Below, one piece after another: positions 15,780 to 25,977 of a DNA stretch of 64,000 bases. The translations under genes and the position numbers were made by a program. Under the pieces are notes generated by a model. It was not told the origin of the DNA, did not search any database, and saw only the letters and a list, made by a program, of their open reading frames with translations. Location of the stretch: contig JANPLH010000286.1 of the NCBI GenBank assembly GCA_031426435.1, positions 3,194 through 67,193 of the forward strand, given 5' to 3'. The number at the start of each line of letters is the position of its first letter. The stretch's first letter is position 1. This DNA comes from UBA6168 sp031426435. Lineage in GTDB: Bacteria > Bacteroidota > Bacteroidia > Chitinophagales > Saprospiraceae.

Positions 15780-17782
15780 TCAATAAACTCCTTGCCGAAC
15801 ATCACCTCGAATTTGCCGGACTCGATGTCCGTTTTGCGAAGCTCCCGGCGGCCTCCGAGGTTTTTGTGCAAAAAATGCTCTGTGATGGCCCAAAACGACA
15901 CCCAGGATTCGGGTTTGTCGTAGTCGTGGCCCTCCTCAGGGTAGAAGAAATAGATGACCTGTTTCTTGTTTGCGTTCAGTTCGGAGGCGAATTTGTCCGA
16001 TTGTTCTTGGGGCACGACTTGGTCCAAAGTGCCCGTGGTAAGCAGCATGGGGCCTTTGATGTTTTTCACGTAGGTCATTGGCGAATGCTTTTCGAGCTGG
16101 GCGAGGCCCTCCGGAGTATTGGGGTCGCCCACCCGTTCAATCCACAGGCTGTCGCCTTGCAGCAGGGGTGCCTTGTAGAAGCCGGGCAGGTCGCCGAGGC
16201 CGTACATGGACACACCGCAGGCGAAGAGGTCGGGTGCAGCGCCCATCGCAAAGTTGGCGGCATAGCCACCGTACGACCAGCCCCAGATGCCGAGGCGCTT
16301 GGGGTGAGCGATGCCCTGTTTTTTCGCCCATTCTGCCACGTCCACGATGTCGAAGTGCATGCCCTCGCCGAACTGCATGTTGCCAGCGTCGAGCATGGCC
16401 TTGCCGAGGCCCGTGGTGCCCCTGAACTCCATGTTGATGACGACGTAGCCCCGGTTGGCCAGCAGTTGGAAATTGCGGTTGTGAAACCAGCTGTTCCAAT
16501 GTGTGACGCCCGCCCAGGGGCCACCGTGAATGTAAATCACAGTCGGTAGCGGCACTTTTGGGAGCCCGTTCGCATTGCTCATGCCGAAGGGCACATAGAC
16601 ATGAACGGGCAGTTTGAGCCCATCACGGGTGGTCACGACATGGCTGGTGCGGGTGGGCATGTCGTAGCCGTCGAGGTGCTCGTAGTCGTTGAAGAGGGGG
16701 AGCAGTTTTTTGTCCTTTCGGCTGTAGAGGAAGTATTGCAGTGGGTCGCCGTCCATCTTCCGCACCAGCCAGGTGCTGTCGTTTTGACTGGCCGAAGCGA
16801 AGCCCAAGTTGACCAGTTCTTTTTCCAAAAACTCGAAATCCGCTGTGGCGGCATCGCCGATGAAATGGCGTCGGGTATTGCCGTAGAGCGCCACCACGGA
16901 GGTTGGATTGCCAGTCATGTCCAAGGTGAAGGCACCGGGGTAGATATCGGCGTCGGGGTCGCTGGCGAGTTCGGTCACCTTGCCCGTTTCGGTGCTGATG
17001 GCCACGAGGCTGGCCTTGTCCTTGCCCGTGTTGTCGGTGGCATAGATGGTCTTGCCGTCATTGCTCACGGAAACGATTTTGGATACGCCGCCGATGAAAA
17101 AATCGGGGGAAAAGGGGTAGCGGAAAACCTCTTTCCATTGACCCTCGTGTTTGCGGAAGATGCTGCGCACTTCTTGCGAATCTTGCCGCAGGCAGGCCAC
17201 CATGCCGAAGTTTTCATCGAAAAAAACCTGCTGCATGTCCTCCATGAAACCGAGGCGCTTGGAGGCACCGCTCAGGAGGTCGAGCTGGTAGATGCCGCTC
17301 TGGGCCGGGTCAATGGCCTCGATATTGGCGGCTATTTTATTGGGGAAACGGCGGCTTGTGTGCATCACCGTCAGCTTTTTGAAGGGGAAGACGTTCACCC
17401 TGCGCATCTTGTTGGCGGTGAGCGAGGTGCTGTAAAGCACGAAGTTGGTGTCCTGTTGGAGCACCGCCATCATCAAGCCATCGTAGAGCAGGTGCCAGTT
17501 GACCAACTTGCCCTCGAAGCGGCGTTTTTTCTCGCTCAGGGGCATTTTTTCCTGGATGTAATAGAGCGTACTGTCCAAGCCGTCCGCCTTTTTTTGGTAA
17601 AAAACGGTGGTGCCGTCGGAGGAGAGGCGCACGTTGTGCCGGGTCTTTTCCTTGAACAGCAGGGTGCGGGGGATGAGGTTGTCTGGCGTGGGCTTTTGGG
17701 CGAGCAGTGGCCCATTGCGGAGCGATGCCAATGACACAAGGGCAACGGCGAGCAACAGGCGGTACGTGGTGGAATGTTTCAT
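15767..17782 (-). CDS. S9 family prolyl oligopeptidase-like peptidase, secreted
   Basis: 671 residues with an N-terminal signal peptide (TYRLLLAVALVSLASL). The first 400 residues form a beta-propeller-like domain. The catalytic alpha/beta hydrolase domain follows: IYIHGGPWAGVTHWN, nucleophile in GIWGWSYGGYAANF near residue 505, aspartate in GTLDQVVPQEQ and histidine in EEGHDYDKPES. Full length for dipeptidyl or acylaminoacyl peptidases of the S9 family. Probably periplasmic, cleaving short peptides. It ends inside the GGATTGAA repeat array, so its last few residues are partly array-encoded. Confidence 0.93.
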   Translation of the reverse strand: MKHSTTYRLLLAVALVSLASLRNGPLLAQKPTPDNLIPRTLLFKEKTRHNVRLSSDGTTVFYQKKADGLDSTLYYIQEKMPLSEKKRRFEGKLVNWHLLYDGLMMAVLQQDTNFVLYSTSLTANKMRRVNVFPFKKLTVMHTSRRFPNKIAANIEAIDPAQSGIYQLDLLSGASKRLGFMEDMQQVFFDENFGMVACLRQDSQEVRSIFRKHEGQWKEVFRYPFSPDFFIGGVSKIVSVSNDGKTIYATDNTGKDKASLVAISTETGKVTELASDPDADIYPGAFTLDMTGNPTSVVALYGNTRRHFIGDAATADFEFLEKELVNLGFASASQNDSTWLVRKMDGDPLQYFLYSRKDKKLLPLFNDYEHLDGYDMPTRTSHVVTTRDGLKLPVHVYVPFGMSNANGLPKVPLPTVIYIHGGPWAGVTHWNSWFHNRNFQLLANRGYVVINMEFRGTTGLGKAMLDAGNMQFGEGMHFDIVDVAEWAKKQGIAHPKRLGIWGWSYGGYAANFAMGAAPDLFACGVSMYGLGDLPGFYKAPLLQGDSLWIERVGDPNTPEGLAQLEKHSPMTYVKNIKGPMLLTTGTLDQVVPQEQSDKFASELNANKKQVIYFFYPEEGHDYDKPESWVSFWAITEHFLHKNLGGRRELRKTDIESGKFEVMFGKEFIERID

Positions 17783-17874
17783 GAAATTTGAATGCTTTTT
17801 TTGAAAATGCGGGGCGAAATTAGGGACTTGGCAGGGAATTCAATGCTAAGAATGCGGAAAGCCCAAATTGCTGT

Positions 17875-17882
17875 TATTTTTG
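17875..17882 (+). promoter_or_regulatory. -7-like box upstream of the subtilisin gene
   Basis: TATTTTTG matches TAnnTTTG 48 nt before the ATG at 17931; no properly spaced TTG. Confidence 0.3.
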
Positions 17883-17930
17883 ATGGCTTTTCCCCACCGA
17901 GCTGCCAATTTTACTTAAAAATTGCTATTG

Positions 17931-19922
17931 ATGACAAAGCGCTTTTACCTCACTTCCTACGCCATTTTCGTTGCATGGATGGCCTTCGGCCAAGATTGGC
18001 AGTCGAAAATTGACCCTGCCGTTTTTCAGCCCGCAGCCGCTGGGCTAACCGTTGACTGCATCGTGGTATTGGCCGAGCAGGCCGAATTGAGCGAAGCCAA
18101 TTTTATTCCAAAAAGAAAGGACAAAGGAGCATAAGTTTACCAACAACTAAAGGCCACCGCCGAGCTTACACAGGGCCCGGTAATAAAAGCTATGCAAGCG
18201 CATGGCTCGCCGTACCGCCCGTTTTTCATCGTGAACATGGTACAAGTGGAGCGGGCAGACATGGCCCTGCTCGAAGCACTCGCTCGTATGCCAGCTATTG
18301 GCCGCATTGACCCAAACCCAGTAGTGCGCCAAGACTTGCCCCGCCCCGATTCTTCGGGTGCGGGCGATCGAACTGTCGAATGGGGCATAGCGCAAATCGG
18401 TGCTGACGACGTTTGGTCACCGCTTGGCTACAACGGCACGGGCATCGTGGTCGGAGGGCAAGACACGGGTTATGATTGGGACCACATAGCGTTAAAAAGC
18501 AAATACCGAGGCTGGAACGGCTCCACCACCGACCATAATTTCAATTGGCATGATGCCATACATAGCGGCAGCTCCAATCCCTGTGGCTTCAACAGCCCCG
18601 AACCTTGCGACGATTTCGGTCATGGTACACACACAATGGGAACCATGACAGGCAGCGAAGGAATCAACGAAATTGGTGTAGCACCCGGTGCAAAATGGAT
18701 TGGCTGCCGCAACATGAATGTGGGGAACGGCACGCCAACCACTTATATCGAGTGCTTTGAGTTTTTCCTTGCTCCTACTGATTCAACTGGTGCCATTTCC
18801 ACTGCCAACCCTTTGCTGGCACCCGATGTCATCAACAATTCGTGGGCTTGCCCAATTTCAGAGGGCTGCAATTCTGGAAACTATGCCACGATGGAAACGG
18901 CTGTCAATAACCTGACAAATGCGGGCATCGTGGTAGTGGCTTCGGCGGGCAACAGTGGCTCCAATGGCTGCGCCTCCATCAACGACCCGCCCGCCTTTTA
19001 TGCCAACAGTTTCTCGGTGGGCGCTACCAATAACTTGGACAGCATTGCCAGCTTCAGCAGCCGGGGACCAGCCAGCTACTCCAGCCTGACGAAACCGGAA
19101 ATAAGCGCACCCGGTGTTAGCGTCAGGTCGAGCACCCCTAACGACAACTATAGCATCTACAGTGGCACCAGCATGGCTGGGCCGCATATCGTCGGTACGG
19201 TGGCGCTCATGTTGGATGCCAACCCAAACATGACGGTTGCCATGTTGCGCAGCAAAATACAAGACACCGCCGTGCCAAAGACGCATTGGCAAACCTGTGG
19301 CGGCACCCCCGGCACTTCCATTCCGAACAATACCTACGGCCATGGCCGGGTGGACGCCCTCGCCGCCGTGAACGCCGCCCTGGTGTTGCTGCCCGTGGAA
19401 CTCATTGATTTTCAGGGCTTTTTGCAGGGCAAAACCGTGCAACTCAGCTGGGAAGTGGCTCCCGACGGCAGCTTGAACCACTTCGAATTGGAGCGCTACG
19501 GCAGCCACTTGGATTGGGTGACCATCCACCGCACGGTCTTTTCTCCTGAACAGGGCCGCTACCACTACCTCGACCCCAGCCCCGCCGCTGGCACCAACTA
19601 CTATCGCCTGAAAATGGTGGACATTGACGGCAGCGTCGAATACTCCGAAATCGTGGCCGTGCGCTGGTCGGGCAAGGCGGAACTTCACCTGTCGCCAAAC
19701 CCTGCCAACGGCTTGCTAAAATTGAGCGCCAACTGGCAGCCCGGCCTTGTGAGCATTGAGGTTTTCGATGCAAAAGGCAGCTTGCTGCAACGGAAAACCA
19801 CCCAAGTTGATACTGCCTCGGAGCCGCTTGAATTGGACGTGGCAGCCTTGCCTTCCGGGGTTTATTACCTCCAAGTTTTCGGTGAAAATGGTAGGATGCA
19901 GCAGAAGTTTGCGAAGTGGTAG
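17931..19922 (+). pseudogene. T9SS-secreted subtilisin (S8) peptidase interrupted by an in-frame stop
   Basis: From ATG 17931 a signal peptide (FYLTSYAIFVAWMAFGQ) and propeptide start are read to TAA at 18132-18134. The same frame then continues without a shift through VYQQLKATAELTQGPVIKAM, the rest of the propeptide and the whole protease to 19922. The triad is intact: QDTGYDWDH, GHGTHTMGT and GTSMAGPHIVG. A fibronectin-like part and a C-terminal T9SS sorting domain (LSPNPANGLLKL start) follow. An internal ATG at 18192 would give 576 residues without a signal peptide. So the gene needs readthrough, is a recent pseudogene, or carries a base error. Confidence 0.85.
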
Positions 19923-20076
19923 AATTGAGATTGTTGAATTGGTAGATTGCTAAATTGTTATTTGGCAGTCGGCAATGGGCGTTTTTGGATGTAATTAGTC
20001 AATTTCAAACAAACCCCTACTTTAGCCGCCGAAGCCCCAAAGCAATGAAACAATGAATCAATTCAACAATGAGACA

Positions 20077-21465
20077 ATGGAGCCATTCTTCACCAACAAC
20101 GCCATCATCTTCGGGCTGCTGGCCGCCGTGTTGGCGCTGGTTTTTTATACACAAGGACTGAAAACGTCTTTCTGGACAAAGTTCTACCGCTTCGTGCCGG
20201 GGCTGCTACTCTGCTATTTCATCCCGGCGCTGCTCAACTGGCCGCTCGGCCTCATCTCTCCTGAATGGTATGACAACGACCTGCTGGATGCCCTGCGGCA
20301 ACTCGGCCACAACCCTCCCGCCAACCTCAATTTAGAGAAAATGACGGCTTGGCTGGAGACCAACCAAATAGCCCCCGATGTTTACCAAGGATATAAAAAA
20401 GAGGCGGCGGCATACAGCGTGGCCACCAACTACTTCTTGCCTGCCAGCCTGCTGCTGTTCTGCCTCGGCCTCGATTTGAAGGCCATCATCGGGCTGGGGC
20501 CGAAGGCGCTCATCATGTTCCTGACGGGGTCGCTGGGCGTGGTAATCGGTGGGCCGTTTGCGCTGTGGGTCGTTTACAACTTCATCCCCGACGGCTTCAT
20601 CCCCGCCGACCACGACCAGGTATGGCGGGGCCTTTCCTGCATCGCTGGGAGCTGGATAGGCGGCGGTGCCAACCAGGTGGCGCTTAAGGAAATCTACGAG
20701 GTGGACAACACCCTCTTCGGCACGATGGTGGTGGTGGACGTGCTCATGTCAAACGTTTGGATGGCGCTGCTGCTCTACGGGGCCAGCATCACGGGGCGCA
20801 TTGACCGCTGGCTGAAGGCCGACACATCGGGCATAGATGTTTTGCAGGAAAAGACCGCCGCCTTTCGGGCCAGCATCGAGCGCATACCCAGTGTACGGGA
20901 CATGGCGATGCTGCTCGGCGTCACCTTCGGCGGCGTGGCGCTCTCGCATTGGTTGGCGGGCAGCCTTGTCGGGTATTTCACCGACCACCAAGCCACGCTG
21001 ACGGCCTACCACCTCGACTCGCTGTTGAAGCCGTTCTTCTGGATCGTGCTGATTGCTACTGTCATCGGTGTGGTGCTGTCCATGACCCCGGCCAAGCGGC
21101 TGGAGGGCGTGGGGGCCAGCCGTTGGGGCAGCCTGTTCATCTACCTGCTGGTGGCCAGCATCGGGATGCAGATGAACCTGCTGAAAATCGCCGAAAACAT
21201 GGGCCTCTTCGCCGTCGGTATCATCTGGATAGTGGTGCATGGCGCATTGATGCTGCTGGTGGCCAAGCTGATTCGGGCACCGTTTTTCTTCCTCGCCGTA
21301 GGCTCGCAGGCCAATATCGGTGGGGCTGCCTCTGCGCCCGTGGTGGCGAGCGCCTTCAATCCCGCCCTGGCCCCCGTAGGCGTGCTGCTGGCGGTGCTGG
21401 GCTATGCGATAGGGACATATGGCGGGATGCTTTGTGCGGGGATTATGCGGTGGGTGGCGGGGTGA
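20077..21465 (+). CDS. DUF819 family membrane protein (YjcL-like)
   Basis: 462 residues from MEPFFTNNAIIFGLLAAVLA; an ATG at 20053 lies in a CAATGA-rich repeat and is less likely. About ten or more membrane segments are seen, with conserved stretches FCLGLDLKAI, GLSCIAGSWIGGGANQVALK (mid-protein, near residue 190) and GSQANIGGAASAPVVASAF near the C-terminus, which mark DUF819. The paired glycine-rich re-entrant motifs suggest a secondary transporter with inverted repeats. Substrate unknown. It stands alone, with AT-rich sequence downstream. Confidence 0.9.
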   Translation: MEPFFTNNAIIFGLLAAVLALVFYTQGLKTSFWTKFYRFVPGLLLCYFIPALLNWPLGLISPEWYDNDLLDALRQLGHNPPANLNLEKMTAWLETNQIAPDVYQGYKKEAAAYSVATNYFLPASLLLFCLGLDLKAIIGLGPKALIMFLTGSLGVVIGGPFALWVVYNFIPDGFIPADHDQVWRGLSCIAGSWIGGGANQVALKEIYEVDNTLFGTMVVVDVLMSNVWMALLLYGASITGRIDRWLKADTSGIDVLQEKTAAFRASIERIPSVRDMAMLLGVTFGGVALSHWLAGSLVGYFTDHQATLTAYHLDSLLKPFFWIVLIATVIGVVLSMTPAKRLEGVGASRWGSLFIYLLVASIGMQMNLLKIAENMGLFAVGIIWIVVHGALMLLVAKLIRAPFFFLAVGSQANIGGAASAPVVASAFNPALAPVGVLLAVLGYAIGTYGGMLCAGIMRWVAG

Positions 21466-21691
21466 GGAGAAGTTTAAAATTGAAGATTAAGAATTTGTGC
21501 AAATTAACGGCATTGACCTCATAAATTCATAGGGGCTTAGGGGTCATAAAAGCAACAAGACAACAGATATTTGTACGCACGTAAGCACGAACAGCATTCA
21601 AAAAATCAAAAGTCCATTCAATGATTTGTAGGGTTGCAAATATTAAATCATTGCTATGGTAGGACTGAAAAAAAATTAAACGGATGGGCAA

Positions 21692-22414
21692 ATGGTAATT
21701 GACACGACATTTAATGTTTACTCAGATGCACAAGGTGGCGACCCGGACAGAACAAGTCCGACACTGCGTTCATACCATAAATATTTGTGGAGTAAATCTT
21801 TACCAAGTGGTAAGTCATTTGAGTTGACTAACAACAAAAGCGGAGTTTATTTATATCACAAATCAGACCTTGGAGAGTTTTGTTTAGGAAGTGATGCAAT
21901 AACGCACTCATACAAAAATCACAAACGGAAAACTTGGCTTACTCATCAAATACAAGAAGATGTAAAAGAACTATTTGATACTGGTTCGACTATTGGAGCA
22001 TACACACTTTTCCCAAATAACAGAGTTGAAGGAAAACACACAATTAATCAAGCACGTGGGGTAAATAGTTTAATAGACGACAGATTTGACTTGACTTTGG
22101 AGTGCATTAGACTTTTCTACTTGGGACAGGGAAGTCCACTTCATGACACGTTATTGCGATATAAATATTTTTTCGACTTGTTTGAAAGTTTTGAAGGCTA
22201 TATCAACTTCTTTTTGCTTAACGACCTTATTGACGAAAACCAAAAAATAAAATTTTACTTGCCTTTTGACGATTTCAGAACAAAGCCAACATTTTCCGAC
22301 ATTGGCGACTATTTGACGTATAAGAAGGGAGTAGTAATTTTCATTAAATCACGAAACAAAAGAATTGAAACGAATGCAAACCAACGGACGACAGAACAGA
22401 ATGGCAGCTTATAA
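21692..22414 (+). CDS. DUF6994-like protein, AT-rich accessory gene
   Basis: 240 residues, strikingly AT-rich. The pattern DTTFNVYSDAQGGDPD, SPTLRSYHKYLWSKSLPSGK, LGEFCLGSDAITHSY, TIGAYTLFPNN, RFDLTLECIRLFYLG and FYLPFDDFRTKP matches from memory the DUF6994 family (moderately sure of the number). No signal peptide or membrane segment. Function of the family is unknown to me. Codon use and base composition differ from both flanking genes, indicating recent transfer together with or next to the Fic gene. Confidence 0.7.
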   Translation: MVIDTTFNVYSDAQGGDPDRTSPTLRSYHKYLWSKSLPSGKSFELTNNKSGVYLYHKSDLGEFCLGSDAITHSYKNHKRKTWLTHQIQEDVKELFDTGSTIGAYTLFPNNRVEGKHTINQARGVNSLIDDRFDLTLECIRLFYLGQGSPLHDTLLRYKYFFDLFESFEGYINFFLLNDLIDENQKIKFYLPFDDFRTKPTFSDIGDYLTYKKGVVIFIKSRNKRIETNANQRTTEQNGSL

Positions 22415-22637
22415 CAGCACCCACCTAAAAGGCGGCGTTTCATGTTCCATAGGCAGTTTTGTAGTTAATCAAATATAGTTTTTCAAATCTAGTTTAGTGC
22501 TTTGAAATCCGCTTCTTCGCCAAGCCCCAAACCGTAAACCCTCTTCAAAAACACATAAGCACAATATCCTCCCCTACTTCCTCACCCATGCGGCGAAAAC
22601 CCACCGCAATCCCCGCAAAAATGCGGTGAAAAATTCG

Positions 22638-22645
22638 TACATTTG
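22638..22645 (+). promoter_or_regulatory. -7 box for the Fic gene
   Basis: TACATTTG matches TAnnTTTG 20 nt before the ATG at 22666. Upstream, CACCGCA and TGCGGTG (about 22600-22628) can pair as a hairpin. No -33 TTG found. Confidence 0.45.
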
Positions 22646-22665
22646 CCGCAAAACAAGTTTTGGCA

Positions 22666-23766
22666 ATGGCGAAATACATCTACGAGCATAAAAACTGGAC
22701 AGTGTTTACTTGGCAAGACAAAGCCATTAATGCCGTATTTGGTGAGGTCCGTCAAATGCAAGGGAAAATCATCGGGCAAATGAACGCCTTGGGCTTTTCT
22801 GCCAAAGAAGAAGCCACGCTCACCGCCTTAACGTTGGATGTCGTAAAATCATCGGAGATAGAAGGCGAAATGCTGAATTATGACCAGGTGCGCTCGTCCA
22901 TAGCCAGGCGCTTGGGCATCAATACCGCTGGGCTTGTGCCCAGTAGCCGTCCTATTGAGGGCGTGGTAGAAATGATGCTTGATGCCACGCAGCGCCATCA
23001 ATTGCCATTGAGCGAAAAACGCTTGTGTGGTTGGCACGCAGCCCTTTTTCCCACCGGATATAGTGGGCCTTATGAAATAGAAGTTGGACATTATCGCACG
23101 GGCGAAATGCAAGTGGTTTCGGGAGCAATGGGCAAAGAAAAAGTGCATTACCAAGCCGTAAAAGCGGAATCGGTTAAAGCAGAAATGGACAATTTTTTAG
23201 ACTGGTTTAATAACGATAATACCCTCGACCCGGTGTTAAAAGCAGCCATAGCTCATTTTTGGTTTATTATTATCCACCCGTTCGACGATGGCAATGGGCG
23301 TATTGGCCGTGCCATTACTGATATGTTGCTTGCCCGTGCCGAAGGAAGCGGGGAGCGTTTTTACAGCATGTCGAGCCAAATATTGGTGGAGCGCAAAAAA
23401 TATTATGAGGTCTTGCAAAAAGTACAATACAGCACGGGCGATATCACCGAGTGGCTCGAATGGTTTTTGAATTGCCTTAAAAACGCATTGTTCGCCACCG
23501 AGAACACAACACAGAAAATATTGCGGAAAGCCGAGTTTTGGAAAATCCATGAACATACAAGTATCAATGGACGCCAACGCCAAATATTGAACATGCTGTT
23601 TGACGGATTTGAAGGAAAACTTCAGACCTCGAAATGGGCAAAAATCACCAAAACCTCTACCGATACTGCATTGCGTGATATAAAAGACTTAATAGAAAGA
23701 GGCATATTGCAACAAACAACGGAAGGTGGACGAAACGCAAATTATGAATTAGTTGATTTTAAATAA
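22666..23766 (+). CDS. Fic family protein with DUF4172 N-terminal domain
   Basis: 366 residues from MAKYIYEHKNWTVF. The N-terminal DUF4172 domain contains SSEIEGEM near residue 63, which fits the Fic inhibitory-helix motif (S/T)xxxE(G/N). The Fic core HPFDDGNGRIGR near residue 203 is complete, with catalytic histidine and ATP-binding residues. A C-terminal winged-helix-like part (TDTALRDIKDLIERGIL) follows. Such proteins transfer AMP to target hydroxyl groups and are held off by their own inhibitory helix. The target is unknown. It sits in an AT-richer patch with the DUF6994-like gene. Confidence 0.93.
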   Translation: MAKYIYEHKNWTVFTWQDKAINAVFGEVRQMQGKIIGQMNALGFSAKEEATLTALTLDVVKSSEIEGEMLNYDQVRSSIARRLGINTAGLVPSSRPIEGVVEMMLDATQRHQLPLSEKRLCGWHAALFPTGYSGPYEIEVGHYRTGEMQVVSGAMGKEKVHYQAVKAESVKAEMDNFLDWFNNDNTLDPVLKAAIAHFWFIIIHPFDDGNGRIGRAITDMLLARAEGSGERFYSMSSQILVERKKYYEVLQKVQYSTGDITEWLEWFLNCLKNALFATENTTQKILRKAEFWKIHEHTSINGRQRQILNMLFDGFEGKLQTSKWAKITKTSTDTALRDIKDLIERGILQQTTEGGRNANYELVDFK

Positions 23767-23817
23767 ATTTAGAAATACGCTGATAATACTCAGGGATTTA
23801 ATCTCCCAACAGTAATC

Positions 23818-24960
23818 CTAAAACCCCTGCAAATCCACCTCATCCGTCTCCACCAGCTCCACCCTACGCCCCATTTTCTTCTGAATCACATAAAAATGCG
23901 GCTCCTCTTCCTTTTCTACAAAGGTGATGGCCTGGCCTTCCACACCTGCCCGGCCCGTGCGGCCGATGCGGTGCACGAAATCCTTGGGTGAGCGGGGCAG
24001 TTCGTAGTTGATGACGACGGGCAGGGCCGGTATGTCAATGCCACGGGACATCAGGTCGGTGGCCACGAGCACGTTGATCTCGCCGGACTTGAGGTAGCGG
24101 AGGGCTTCCGTGCGGGCGCCCTGGCTTTTCTCGCTGTGCATGGCAAGGGCGGCGATGCCATTTTTCTTCAGCTTGTGTGCCACCAAATCGGCCTTGTGGA
24201 TGGAGGAGGTGAAGACGAGCACCTGCTGCATGTCCTGCGACTTGATGAGGTAGCGCAGCAGCGGACCCTTGCGGGCATCGGTGACGAAATAGGCGGTTTG
24301 TTTTATCAAATCCAAGTTTTCGACCTCTGGTGCAATCTCGATTTTGAGGGGGTTGTGCAGCAGCATTTCCGTGACGGTGTTCACGTCCTTGCCGAGAGTG
24401 GCGGAGAAAAGCAGGTTCTGGCGTTTTTGCGGCAGCAACTTAAAAACCGAATTCATCTCGTCCCGAAAGCCCATGTTGAGCATTTTGTCAGCTTCGTCCA
24501 GCACGAGTACATCCACTTCTGAGAGGCGCATGGCCTTGCTTTCCACCAACTCCAGCACGCGGCCCGGCGTGGCGATGAGGATTTCGACGCCCTGCATCTG
24601 TATCATCTGCGGGTTGATGGACACGCCGCCGAAGACTGACAGGCATTTGACGGGGCGGGGCAACCACTCGCTGAACAACTGAAACACCTCCCCAACCTGC
24701 ATGGCCAGTTCCCGTGTGGGCACCAGCACCAGTGCGGTGATGTGGCGGTTCTTGGCGGGCGGTTTTTGCTGGAATTGCTGCAGGATGGGCAGGGCAAAAC
24801 TGGCCGTCTTCCCCGACCCCGTTTGGGCAATGCCCAGCACGTCTTTGCCCGCCAATATTGCGGGGATGGCAGCGGCCTGTATGGGTCGGGGCGTTTCGTA
24901 GCCGTGCTTTTTCACCAAGGCCAACAGGGGGGCGGACAAACCGAGTTCAGAAAAGGTCAT
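23818..24960 (-). CDS. DEAD-box RNA helicase (RhlE-like)
   Basis: 380 residues, a minimal helicase core. The Q motif GYETPRPIQAAAIP opens the protein; motif I is AQTGSGKT near residue 48, motif Ia PTRELAMQV, motif II VLDEADKML near 152, motif III LLFSATLG, and domain 2 has VATDLMSRGIDIP and HRIGRTGRAG. It unwinds short RNA duplexes using ATP, in ribosome assembly or mRNA decay. The basic C-terminal tail of larger RhlE proteins is short here. It is convergent with the Fic gene and divergent from the outer-membrane gene at 25128. Confidence 0.95.
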   Translation of the reverse strand: MTFSELGLSAPLLALVKKHGYETPRPIQAAAIPAILAGKDVLGIAQTGSGKTASFALPILQQFQQKPPAKNRHITALVLVPTRELAMQVGEVFQLFSEWLPRPVKCLSVFGGVSINPQMIQMQGVEILIATPGRVLELVESKAMRLSEVDVLVLDEADKMLNMGFRDEMNSVFKLLPQKRQNLLFSATLGKDVNTVTEMLLHNPLKIEIAPEVENLDLIKQTAYFVTDARKGPLLRYLIKSQDMQQVLVFTSSIHKADLVAHKLKKNGIAALAMHSEKSQGARTEALRYLKSGEINVLVATDLMSRGIDIPALPVVINYELPRSPKDFVHRIGRTGRAGVEGQAITFVEKEEEPHFYVIQKKMGRRVELVETDEVDLQGF

Positions 24961-25127
24961 GGTCGGAATTTGCGGCGAAGGTACCTAAAATGGGGAAGGT
25001 GGAAAGCACTACTAAGGCTTGCCCGCAGCCAATATTTAAAATGACTTTAGGGTAACTGCTACCTTCGTCGTTTCCATTGCGAAGACGCATTTTATAAACC
25101 AAGTTTTTCAACCAATCTGACGACGAC

Positions 25128-25895
25128 ATGATACGAATCCTAACTTTGCTTCTATTGGCCAGCACGATGGCCAGCCAAGCCCATACACAGGCCAACAACT
25201 TTGCCCTGTCCCGTTTTGGTTTCGCCCTCGGTGGCGATATTGACATGCCCATCGGACTGGATGGGGACTACCTCCTGCGCACCGCCGACCATGCAACCAT
25301 TTCCATGGCCGATGTACCATTTGAGACCGGTGAATTGACTATGATGAACTGCGACAACGGCACGGCACGGCTCAATTTTGCCATCGCCCAACCGGGGTCG
25401 CCGTACACCGAATGGCAGTTTTCGCTGCTCGGTATTTCGGGCCGCATTGACATGGTGCGCTACGAAAAAGGTGAGGAAGGTTCGCCCGACTTCCAATGGA
25501 TGGAGGTGAACGCCACCAACAAGGAATCCGCCGTGGAAGCCGTACATATCCGCCATAAAAAGTCGGAAAAACCACTGGGCTTTCATTGGGGAGTGGGCAG
25601 CAATATGGGCTTCTCGCACAGCGGGAAAGTACATGTGAAGGGCCTGCTCGTTGATGGCAGTGCCACGGACAGCCCCTCCACAGAGCAGCCGTTCGAGCAC
25701 AGCTACCAGCAGCGGGCGAGCTTCAACCAGCGGCTGTTTCTGCAAGGCGGCATGAGCATCCGGTTCTTGAAAAAAATGGAGTTCGGGCTGGAGCTTCGCA
25801 AGGGGCTGGGCTATCGGGCCAGCTTTGGCGGGCCATTCCAAATGACTTTCATGAAACGGTCGCTCGGCTTTTCGCTGCGTTGTAAGTTGTTTTGA
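25128..25895 (+). CDS. Secreted or outer-membrane protein of unknown function
   Basis: 255 residues with a signal peptide (MIRILTLLLLASTMASQAHT). The remainder is beta-rich, with alternating hydrophobic strands at the C-terminus (LFLQGGMSIRFLKKMEFGLE, LGYRASFGGPFQMTF, SLGFSLRCKLF) and a final phenylalanine, the ending expected of an outer-membrane barrel inserted by BamA. This would be a small eight- or ten-stranded barrel. No family recognised. It has its own terminator and so is not co-transcribed with the HlyD-like gene downstream. Confidence 0.7.
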   Translation: MIRILTLLLLASTMASQAHTQANNFALSRFGFALGGDIDMPIGLDGDYLLRTADHATISMADVPFETGELTMMNCDNGTARLNFAIAQPGSPYTEWQFSLLGISGRIDMVRYEKGEEGSPDFQWMEVNATNKESAVEAVHIRHKKSEKPLGFHWGVGSNMGFSHSGKVHVKGLLVDGSATDSPSTEQPFEHSYQQRASFNQRLFLQGGMSIRFLKKMEFGLELRKGLGYRASFGGPFQMTFMKRSLGFSLRCKLF

Positions 25896-25920
25896 CTACA
25901 TTAGCGCCGCAATAATTCCG

Positions 25921-25956
25921 AAAGGGTTGATAATTGACTGATTATCAACCCTTTTT
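25921..25956 (+). terminator. Rho-independent terminator
   Basis: AAAGGGTTGATAAT, a TGACTG loop and ATTATCAACCCTTT form a perfect 14-bp stem followed by T-rich sequence, between the genes at 25128 and 25978. Confidence 0.85.
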
Positions 25957-25977
25957 AGTGTTTTTTACTGTAAATTC

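Noticed and set aside
16601..17734. 377-codon open frame opposite the S9 peptidase
   Set aside because: Antisense shadow; S9 motifs on the other strand are complete.
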